Positions 19,863-27,744 of a stretch of DNA of 43,083 nucleotides are shown here, in pieces; position 1 is the stretch's first letter, and the number at the start of each line of letters is the position of its first letter. The notes beneath the pieces were generated by a model. It did not search any database and had not been told where the DNA came from. It was given only the letters and a program-made list of their open reading frames with translations. Made by a program: the position numbers and the translations under genes. The DNA is from Spirochaetes bacterium GWB1_36_13 (lineage in GTDB: Bacteria > Spirochaetota > GWB1-36-13), in the NCBI GenBank assembly GCA_001829155.1, contig MIAO01000096.1:1-43083 (forward strand). Reading direction: 5' to 3'.

Positions 19863-20032
19863 TCAGGCTGTCGATTATTATTGAAATTAACTCGGACACT
19901 GAGCGGAGTCGAGGTGTCACTTCGGCTGTGCTCAGTGACCGTACGGCTACGATAATAACCAAAACAAAGCTATTAAAGATTGAATCAGTAAAGAGAATTG
20001 ATGGAAATAGCTTTCAATAATCGACAGCCTGA
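19863..20032. mobile_element. MITE-like element, copy 3 (170 bp), with a CACTGAGC…GCTCAGTG hairpin core
   Basis: Perfect 17-bp TIRs TCAGGCTGTCGATTATT/AATAATCGACAGCCTGA; flanked on both sides by TTAT; inner imperfect stem 19897-19937. Confidence 0.82.
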
Positions 20033-20082
20033 TTATTTTATATTTCAGTTTATTATAAATAATTTATAAAAGGGACAATGGC

Positions 20083-21426
20083 ATGAACCTAAAAAAAATA
20101 TTTTCTTTTTTATGTTTCCAAATTGATGAAACGCAAAATAATTTCAGCCTGAAAGATTATGAAGAGTACAGGAAAAAAAAGCTGATCAGTCTTTTTACTT
20201 TTATCTTTTCATTCTATCTTCTTTTTTACAGTTTTATCGATATATTTATTCTGAATCATGTCTTATTCGGAATTTTTCTTTTTACAGCCTTAATATTTGG
20301 TATTCTTAATTTTATTTTTTTTACAAAAAAGATGATTCAAAGAGAAACCGCTTCCAATGTGATTATTTCTTTTTCTTTTGTTATTTTCTCAAGCCGTTTT
20401 TATCAAGGCGGAATTGAAGCTTCAGGGATTTTCTGGATGTTTTTATTCCCGATTTTATCTTTTTTTTTAAAGGGAGGGAAAAAAGGGGTTTTTCTGACAC
20501 TGCTTTTATTTTTTACAAACCTGATTCTCTATTTCTGTTTTCAGGATGAAAATCATCTGAAATATCCTTTAAAATACACTATTATTGCTTTTTCGGTCTA
20601 TCTTTTGTCGGCCGGTTTTTCTTTTTTTTATGAATATTCTTTAAAACAGTATTTTTATTTGATCGAAGTAAAAACCGCAGAGCTTGTCAAATCAAAAAAA
20701 CAAACTGAGGATGCAAGGGAAGAACTTCTTAAAACCAATCAAATCAAAGATAAAATGTTTACAGTCATATCTCATGACCTTCGGGGATCTTTAGGAAGCA
20801 TTAAAAATTTTGTCAGCTATCTGATATCAGACCCTTCCTATGCTCAGGAAAAATTAAGCGATTCTTTGAATCTGATTCTTTTAGGGTGCAATACAACTTA
20901 TGATCTTTTAAATAATCTTTTGGAATGGGCGAAAATGCAGATCAACCGGGTGGAGTATCAGCCGTCTGATTTTTTAATCAATGATTTGATTAAAGACAAT
21001 TTTGCCCAAAATCAAGCTGCTTCCATCTCGAAATCAATCAGTCTGGTTTTTGAGAACTCTCAAAATTTCTGGGTTTATGCGGATAAAAATATGACTGATC
21101 TTATTTTAAGAAATCTGATTATGAATGCGCTGAAATTTACTCCTCACGGAGGAAGCGTCAAAGTTGAGGTTCAGGAAAAAGAAGAGGGTGTAGAAGTGGC
21201 AGTGCGGGATACGGGGATTGGAATGTCTCCTGAAATGATTGATAAATTGACTCGAAATGAAAATTGTGAGAGCCATCTGGGAACGGATGGGGAAAAAGGG
21301 GCAGGAATAGGGCTTTCTCTTTCTAAAGAGTGTGCGGAAAAAAATAGAAGCAGGCTTTTGATAGAGAGTGAAAAAGGAAAGGGAACCCGTATTTTCTTTT
21401 TATTAAAAAAATCATCTTATGTATAG
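20083..21426 (+). CDS. Membrane sensor histidine kinase
   Basis: ~5-6 TM segments; MFTVISHDLRGSLGSIKNFVSYL H-box; DTGIGMSPEM, GAGIGLSLSKECAEK. Confidence 0.88.
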   Translation: MNLKKIFSFLCFQIDETQNNFSLKDYEEYRKKKLISLFTFIFSFYLLFYSFIDIFILNHVLFGIFLFTALIFGILNFIFFTKKMIQRETASNVIISFSFVIFSSRFYQGGIEASGIFWMFLFPILSFFLKGGKKGVFLTLLLFFTNLILYFCFQDENHLKYPLKYTIIAFSVYLLSAGFSFFYEYSLKQYFYLIEVKTAELVKSKKQTEDAREELLKTNQIKDKMFTVISHDLRGSLGSIKNFVSYLISDPSYAQEKLSDSLNLILLGCNTTYDLLNNLLEWAKMQINRVEYQPSDFLINDLIKDNFAQNQAASISKSISLVFENSQNFWVYADKNMTDLILRNLIMNALKFTPHGGSVKVEVQEKEEGVEVAVRDTGIGMSPEMIDKLTRNENCESHLGTDGEKGAGIGLSLSKECAEKNRSRLLIESEKGKGTRIFFLLKKSSYV

Positions 21427-21445
21427 CTAAAAAGAGGAGAAACAA

Positions 21446-23761
21446 ATGGAAAAAGCAGTTTTAATTACCCAGTGTCTTCAAAATGATTTTGTCGAACCCA
21501 TTGATAAATATGATCCGCTGCCCAACATGCTTCATATAGGCTACAGTGAGGCGAAAAGGCTGATGGGGGAAAATCTTTCCGATTCTCCGGTTCATTCGGT
21601 GATTGACTGGGCGTACCGGATTTCTGAAAAAGACCTTGCTATTATTCATATCAGGGACTGGCACGATTCTTCAGATCATCTTCAGGAAGAGCATTTAACC
21701 CTTTTTGGGGAACACTGCCTGAAAAACACAAGGGGAGCGGAATTTGTTTTTAAAAATCAAATGCTTCCGGGAAGAAAAGATTTTATTGTCAATGCTTCCG
21801 GAATCAATGATTTTATCGATACCAATCTTGAGGAAATCCTTTCAGGCTATCAAAATCAAAAAATGAAAATCGGGCTGATGGGAGTCTGGACCGAGGCAAA
21901 AATCCTTTTTCTCTCTTATGAATTAAAATCCCGTTATCCTTTTTTTGAGATCGGGCTTTGCAGCGCATTGACCGCCAGTTCGTCCCGGGCTACTCATTTT
22001 AATGCTTTGGATCAGATTAAAAACATTCTGGGCATCCGCATCTTTTCATCAGTGGGAGATTTCACCACTTTTCTGGGCAATTCTTTACCAGATATACAAA
22101 CCAAGTTAAAGGGAAGAGAGAATTCTATCCAGATTGACCTCGATCCTCCCTTTTCCATATCGGAAACAGATAAAAAGATTCTGGCCTATCTTTTTAAAGA
22201 CTGCCGGAAAGTGGAACTGAAATCTCTGGACGGCGGTTTTTCAGGGAATCTGGTTTTGAAAGCGAAAAGTACCGATATTTTGGGGCATAAGCAGGTGCCT
22301 ACAGTCATTAAAATCGGGCAGAGAAACTTGATTTCAAAAGAGAGGATGTCTTTTGAAAAAATTCAGGAAGTTATGGGAAACAATGCCCCCAATATCGTGG
22401 ATTCAGTTGAGCTGGAAGACAGGGGAGGGATCAAATACCGTTATGCTTCGATGCTGGATACTCAGGTCAAAACTTTTCAGGATTTTTATGAGCAGGATGG
22501 AAGTCAGTCAAAAATCAGCCAGTTTCTGGATATTGTTTTTAAGGATCATCTGGGGAGGCTTTATGAAGCCAGTGAGTATGAAAAGCTCAATCTTTTAAAT
22601 TATTATGATTTTCAGGCAAAGTATGCTCCGTTTGTGCGGAAAAATGTGGAAGCGGTGATAGAAAAAAAAGCCGGTCAGGAGACAATTGAAATTATTCCGG
22701 GGAAAGTGATTCCCAATGTCTGTTCCTTTTATGAAAAAGACTTGCTGACTTTAAAAGAATATACGGCTGAAACCCATTACATGGCTTATCTTCACGGTGA
22801 TCTCAACGGAAAAAATATTATCATTGATCATCAATCCAATGTCTGGCTGATTGATTTTTTTCATACCCACAGAGGGCATATTTTAAAAGACTTGATTAAA
22901 ATGGAAAATGATATTCTTTATATCTTTACTAAAATCAATTCTTTAGAGGAATTGCAGGAAGGGCTTCTTCTGACAGATAAACTTTTGAATATTCATGATT
23001 TGAAGCCGATTCTTCCAAAAAAGTGGATGGAAGAGTTTAAGTTTCCTCAAATTAAAAAAGCGTTTCTCTCGATTCGAAAGCTGAGATCATTTTACGCTGA
23101 CTTGATTCAGACAGACCGTGATCCCTATCAGATTTATACAGGATTGATGCGTTACGCTATGCATACGCTTTCTTTTGATGAGTCAAACCTGTTTCAAAAA
23201 AAATGGGCGCTTTATACTGGAAGCCTTTGCGCGGAAAAAATTAAAAATTCAATTTATGCTTCAAAAAAGCTGAGGATTGATTTTCTGACTCTTCCTAAAA
23301 GTGCGAAAGGAAAAATCGGGCTGACACTGCTTCCGGGTAGAAAAGACAAAGAGAGGATGATTTACGATGATTTAGAGGTTTTGAAAGAAAATCAGATTAC
23401 CCATATTGTCTGCCTTCTCACAGAAGATGAAATGGTTCGTTTTGGAGTGCCTGATTTAAAAAAACAGTATGCGGAAAAAGGGTTTGAAGTTTATTATTTT
23501 CCTATTCTGGATCAGGGAATTACCGAAAAAGTTTTGACCCATTCGTTATTTGACTGGATAGAGAATGCATTGGAAAATAAAAAAAATATTTTAATTCACT
23601 GTGTAGGCGGATTGGGAAGATCGGGGATGATCGCTGCGGCGTTTTTAAAAAACAGATTCGGGTTTTCACCGGAAGAGGCGATCTCAACGGTAAGGAAAAC
23701 CAGAGGGGAAAGAGCGGTTGAGACTCGATCCCAGGAACAGTTTGTCTATGATTACGATTAA
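21446..23761 (+). CDS. Tripartite fusion: isochorismatase-like domain + APH-like kinase domain + dual-specificity/tyrosine phosphatase
   Basis: N-term LITQCLQNDF and GVWTEAKILF…GLCSALTASSSRATHFNAL; middle LDGGFSGNLVLKAK…VIKIG and HGDLNGKNIIID…LIDF; C-term FPILDQG and HCVGGLGRSGMIAAAF. Confidence 0.8.
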   Translation: MEKAVLITQCLQNDFVEPIDKYDPLPNMLHIGYSEAKRLMGENLSDSPVHSVIDWAYRISEKDLAIIHIRDWHDSSDHLQEEHLTLFGEHCLKNTRGAEFVFKNQMLPGRKDFIVNASGINDFIDTNLEEILSGYQNQKMKIGLMGVWTEAKILFLSYELKSRYPFFEIGLCSALTASSSRATHFNALDQIKNILGIRIFSSVGDFTTFLGNSLPDIQTKLKGRENSIQIDLDPPFSISETDKKILAYLFKDCRKVELKSLDGGFSGNLVLKAKSTDILGHKQVPTVIKIGQRNLISKERMSFEKIQEVMGNNAPNIVDSVELEDRGGIKYRYASMLDTQVKTFQDFYEQDGSQSKISQFLDIVFKDHLGRLYEASEYEKLNLLNYYDFQAKYAPFVRKNVEAVIEKKAGQETIEIIPGKVIPNVCSFYEKDLLTLKEYTAETHYMAYLHGDLNGKNIIIDHQSNVWLIDFFHTHRGHILKDLIKMENDILYIFTKINSLEELQEGLLLTDKLLNIHDLKPILPKKWMEEFKFPQIKKAFLSIRKLRSFYADLIQTDRDPYQIYTGLMRYAMHTLSFDESNLFQKKWALYTGSLCAEKIKNSIYASKKLRIDFLTLPKSAKGKIGLTLLPGRKDKERMIYDDLEVLKENQITHIVCLLTEDEMVRFGVPDLKKQYAEKGFEVYYFPILDQGITEKVLTHSLFDWIENALENKKNILIHCVGGLGRSGMIAAAFLKNRFGFSPEEAISTVRKTRGERAVETRSQEQFVYDYD

Positions 23762-23763
23762 TT

Positions 23764-23792
23764 AAAAAACGCTGTGAGTCAGCGTTTTTTTT
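23764..23792 (+). terminator. Rho-independent terminator
   Basis: AAAACGCTG-TGAGT-CAGCGTTTTTTTT immediately after the fusion gene stop. Confidence 0.85.
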
Positions 23793-23930
23793 AGGCGGGT
23801 TCTAAAAATTAAATTTTTCTGTCATTTCAAACAAAGTGAGAAATCTTAATGTATTGATATATTAATAAAGATTTCTCTTCGCTTTGCTCATCGAAATGAC
23901 AATTTTCTTTATTTTTAGAACTGCCCTTTA
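23793..23930. mobile_element. Second MITE-like element family with long imperfect terminal inverted repeats
   Basis: GGCGGGTTCTAAAAATTAAATTTTTCTGTCATTTC … GAAATGACAATTTTCTTTATTTTTAGAACTGCCC, with inner AGAAATCTT…AAGATTTCT. Confidence 0.65.
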
Positions 23931-24668
23931 GTCTTCCAAAATTTCTTTTTCAAGTTTTTTCATTTTAGCAAGACAGTAGTTTTCTTCTGTCAGTTCTTTT
24001 TCATTGACGGGAAGCTTGATGCCTGTTCTGAGTATCTCTAGCGCTTTTTGATTTTCTCCTGCGTCAAAGAGAGCTTCGGCATAATAAAGATAGGTAAATC
24101 TGAGTTTTTTGCTGATTGCCATGGCTTTTTCAAAATATTTTAATGAAAGGTCGTCGTCTCCAAAACTGATAGGCCATCCCGGCGCTTTAGAATAAAGCCG
24201 TCCCAATACCATGAGGGCAAAACCGTTTTGATAATCTGGGGATTTTTTCTCGATCCATTCAAAAACTTCTTTTGCTTTTTCTATATAGGATAGGCTTTTG
24301 TTTAACTGAGCAAGCTCTGCATAGGAAATTCCCAAAAGAAGATGAGCTTCCATTCCGTTTGGATTCAGAGAAATCGCTTTTTGCGATGCTTTTGAAGCTT
24401 TTAAATAAAAATCTTCTTTTTGATCCTTGTCTTTTTCAAAGAATTTTGCATAAAAATTGGATGAGTAGGCGAATAAACAAAGGGACTCATAATCTTTTTC
24501 CTGAGATTCATAGGCAGCTTGATGAAATATTTTCATAGCTTCCAAAGCTTTTTCAGGCGAATGCCTTTTTTCCCACAATTGCTTTCCTTTTAAAATGAAC
24601 GGTTCTTTCTCTGCGAAAATAAAAAGATTGGTCATGAGCAAAAGCAATGGCAGTATTATTTTTTTCAT
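23928..24668 (-). CDS. Secreted/periplasmic tetratricopeptide-repeat protein
   Basis: Signal peptide MKKIILPLLLLMTNLFIFA and TPR-like helices (NPNGMEAHLLLGISYAELAQLNKSLSYIEKAKEVF). Confidence 0.75.
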   Translation of the reverse strand: MKKIILPLLLLMTNLFIFAEKEPFILKGKQLWEKRHSPEKALEAMKIFHQAAYESQEKDYESLCLFAYSSNFYAKFFEKDKDQKEDFYLKASKASQKAISLNPNGMEAHLLLGISYAELAQLNKSLSYIEKAKEVFEWIEKKSPDYQNGFALMVLGRLYSKAPGWPISFGDDDLSLKYFEKAMAISKKLRFTYLYYAEALFDAGENQKALEILRTGIKLPVNEKELTEENYCLAKMKKLEKEILED

Positions 24669-24896
24669 GATAAAATCCTCTTTTAGGTATTTTTTTTAAA
24701 GCTTTTCTTTTATAAAAATAACATGTTTTTTTTAAATTGAATGATTTATTTTCATTGAATTGAGTATTTTTTTATTAAATTTAATATGCTGATATTTTTA
24801 TTTAGAAATTTAATTTTTTGATTCTCCAGAAATCATTTACAATAAAGAGTAATTTTAATAAAGAATATCACGCTGAAAAATTATAAAGGAAGTTTA

Positions 24897-26477
24897 ATGG
24901 AAAACTTAGAAAAATTCAGAGCGCTCGGACTGTCTGAAAATGTAATTGAAGCCTTAAAAATAAAAGGTTTTGAAGAACCGAGCCCGATTCAGGAACTCAC
25001 CATTCCTCTCTTACTGAACGGCGAAAAGGATATTATCGGACAAGCTCAGACAGGTACAGGTAAAACAGCCGCGTTTGGTCTTCCGCTGATTGAAAGAATC
25101 GAAGAAAAAAATGAAACAGTTCAAGCTCTTATTTTGGTTCCGACACGGGAACTGGCTATCCAGGTAGCAGAAGAGATTCACTCTCTCAAAGGAAAAAAAA
25201 GACTCTATATTACTCCGATTTACGGAGGTCAATCCATTGATCAGCAGATCAAAAAATTAAAAAGGGGCGTTCATATTGTCGTTGGAACTCCGGGACGGAT
25301 CATCGACCATATCAACCGCAAAACGCTTAAATTGGCTAATCTTTCTTATGCTATTCTCGATGAAGCGGATGAAATGCTGAATATGGGATTTATAGACGAT
25401 ATCAAGGAAATATTAGGTCATACTCCTGAAAATAAAAGAATGCTTCTTTTTTCTGCAACCATGCCGGATGAAATCATGATGATTGCGCGAAAATATATGA
25501 AGGATTACGAAATTGTCCGCGTGCAGAAAGAAACTCTGACCACAAACCTGACAGATCAAATCTATTTTGAGGTTTCTCATAATGACAAATTTGAAGCGCT
25601 CTGCCGGATTATCGATATAGAGTCAGAATTTTACGGACTGATATTTTGCCGTACCAAGATTGATGCGGACCAGATTTCAAACCAGATGATTGAGAGAGGC
25701 TATGATGCCGAAGCGCTTCATGGTGATATTTCGCAGTTTCAAAGAGAAAATATCTTGGCGAAGTTTAAAAAGAAGAGAATCAATATTCTAGTTGCGACCG
25801 ATGTTGCGGCAAGAGGAATTGATATCAATAACCTGACCCATGTTATCAACTACTCGCTTCCTCAAGACCCTGAGTCTTATGTTCACAGGATAGGAAGAAC
25901 TGGAAGAGCTGGAAAAGAAGGAACAGCGATTACTTTCGTAACCCCTGAAGAATACCGGAAACTGGTTTTTATCAAAAGAATTTCCAAGACAGAAATCAGA
26001 AAAGAAAAACTTCCGAAAATACAGGATGTGATTAATGCCAAGAAAACCCGCATTAAAAATAAAATTTTAAGTATTCTTGAAAATGGTGAATATGAAGATT
26101 TTTCAGAAATTGCGAAAGATATTCTGGAAGGAAAAGAAGCAGAACAGGTTTTAGCGTCTGTTATGAAGCATTTTTTTGAAGATGAGCTGGATTTAAACAG
26201 TTATAATGAGATTCAAGATGTTTCTGTCAATACAAAAGGAAAAAGCCGTCTTTTCGTTGCGATGGGAAAAATGGACAATATGACTCCAAAAAAAGTGGTT
26301 GATTTTATCAAACAAGAAGCGAAAATTGATGAAAATAAAATCAGAGATGTCAAAATCTTTGAAGCTTTCTCTTTTATTACGGTTCCTTTTGAAGAGGCTG
26401 AAATTATTTTAAGAGCCTTTAAATCGAAAAACAGAGGCAGAAGACCGATTGTAGAAAGAGCAAAAGAAAAGAGATAA
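24897..26477 (+). CDS. DEAD-box ATP-dependent RNA helicase with DbpA-like RNA-binding domain
   Basis: AQTGTGKTAAFGLP, PTRELAIQ, DEADEML, SATMP, HRIGRTGRAGKEG; C-terminal SRLFVAMGKMDNMTPKKVVDFI. Confidence 0.94.
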   Translation: MENLEKFRALGLSENVIEALKIKGFEEPSPIQELTIPLLLNGEKDIIGQAQTGTGKTAAFGLPLIERIEEKNETVQALILVPTRELAIQVAEEIHSLKGKKRLYITPIYGGQSIDQQIKKLKRGVHIVVGTPGRIIDHINRKTLKLANLSYAILDEADEMLNMGFIDDIKEILGHTPENKRMLLFSATMPDEIMMIARKYMKDYEIVRVQKETLTTNLTDQIYFEVSHNDKFEALCRIIDIESEFYGLIFCRTKIDADQISNQMIERGYDAEALHGDISQFQRENILAKFKKKRINILVATDVAARGIDINNLTHVINYSLPQDPESYVHRIGRTGRAGKEGTAITFVTPEEYRKLVFIKRISKTEIRKEKLPKIQDVINAKKTRIKNKILSILENGEYEDFSEIAKDILEGKEAEQVLASVMKHFFEDELDLNSYNEIQDVSVNTKGKSRLFVAMGKMDNMTPKKVVDFIKQEAKIDENKIRDVKIFEAFSFITVPFEEAEIILRAFKSKNRGRRPIVERAKEKR

Positions 26478-26487
26478 GGAGAAGGAA

Positions 26488-27744
26488 ATGAATCTTTTCA
26501 AAAAAGCTTTTCTGGTCATAGTTCTTTTTCTGGCTTTTGGTTTATTTGCCAAAAACAATTCAAAAGCCTGGCTGAAAATAAAAAGCTTTCCTCTCAATGC
26601 CGCTATTCTGATTAATGGAGAGCCCAAGAAATTTTCACTGGAAGAAGAAACAACCAAAAAGATTTATTTAGAAAAAGGAAAATACACTCTCTCGTTCACT
26701 GCTGAAGGGTATTATGATAAAACTCTGACGGTTTTGCTGGATCAGGAGGTATTTCTTGAAAATAAACTTGAAAAAAAAGATTCTCACCTTGCTTTACTCA
26801 AAGAAATTGAAACTGGAAAACAGCCGAAATCGATTGCGTTTACTCCCGACGGGAACTATCTTGTCGTGCCTCTTTTAGATGACAACGGAGTGGATATTAT
26901 TTCTGTCCGGGATCTGAAAAAAATCAAAAGAATTGAATTTCCTGAAAAATATGCTTCCAAAAAAGGTTTTGTCGAATCTGCTTTTTCGATTCAGAAAAAT
27001 GAACTCTGGATATCCCAGATGTGGGCGAATGTGATTCATGTGATTGATTTAAAAGATTTTTCCTATAAAAAAACGATTCAAACCGGCGGAAAATTCAGCA
27101 AAGTGATTCTTTTTTCAGATAATGAAAAAACGGTTTTTGTATCAAACTGGATTTCAGAAGATATTTCAGTGATTGACACTGAAAATTACAAACTGATCAA
27201 AAAAATCAAGACAGACGGTATTCCCCGCGGTATGCTGATGAGTCCTGACGGGAAATATCTTTATGCGTGTATTTTCGATAAAGGCAAAATTGAGAAAATT
27301 GACCTTGCCACGGGCAAGACGATCAAAGTTTTATCTCCGGGAAGCGCTTTAAGGCATGTGGTGGCAGATAAAAGTAAAAATCTTTTTTATGCGTCGGCCA
27401 TGGGCAGCGGGCAGATTATAGTCGTTTCTTTTCAAAACGATAAAGTGATTAAAAAGATCAAGGTAGGGGACAAACCGAATACGATTCAGCTTTCTGCTGA
27501 TAAAAAGTTTTTGTTTATTTCAACCCGCGGTCCGAATAATCGGAAATCTTATCTTTTGAAAGGTCCCATATTTGGAAAAGTATTTGTCATGAACACAGAA
27601 AACTTTGAAATTAAAGATTGGATCTGGGGAAAAAATCAGCCCACCGGTCTGGATGTTTCTCCTGATAATAAATACCTTGCTTTTACAGATTTTCTGGATC
27701 AAAATATTGAAATTTACGCCATAAAACCAGATTTATGGAACTAA
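26488..27744 (+). CDS. PEGA-like + YVTN-type beta-propeller protein, secreted
   Basis: Signal peptide; AWLKIKSFPLNAAILINGEPKKFS…; repeated PKSIAFTPDGNYLVVP / PRGMLMSPDGKYLYACIFD / PNTIQLSADKKFLFIS blades. Confidence 0.82.
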   Translation: MNLFKKAFLVIVLFLAFGLFAKNNSKAWLKIKSFPLNAAILINGEPKKFSLEEETTKKIYLEKGKYTLSFTAEGYYDKTLTVLLDQEVFLENKLEKKDSHLALLKEIETGKQPKSIAFTPDGNYLVVPLLDDNGVDIISVRDLKKIKRIEFPEKYASKKGFVESAFSIQKNELWISQMWANVIHVIDLKDFSYKKTIQTGGKFSKVILFSDNEKTVFVSNWISEDISVIDTENYKLIKKIKTDGIPRGMLMSPDGKYLYACIFDKGKIEKIDLATGKTIKVLSPGSALRHVVADKSKNLFYASAMGSGQIIVVSFQNDKVIKKIKVGDKPNTIQLSADKKFLFISTRGPNNRKSYLLKGPIFGKVFVMNTENFEIKDWIWGKNQPTGLDVSPDNKYLAFTDFLDQNIEIYAIKPDLWN

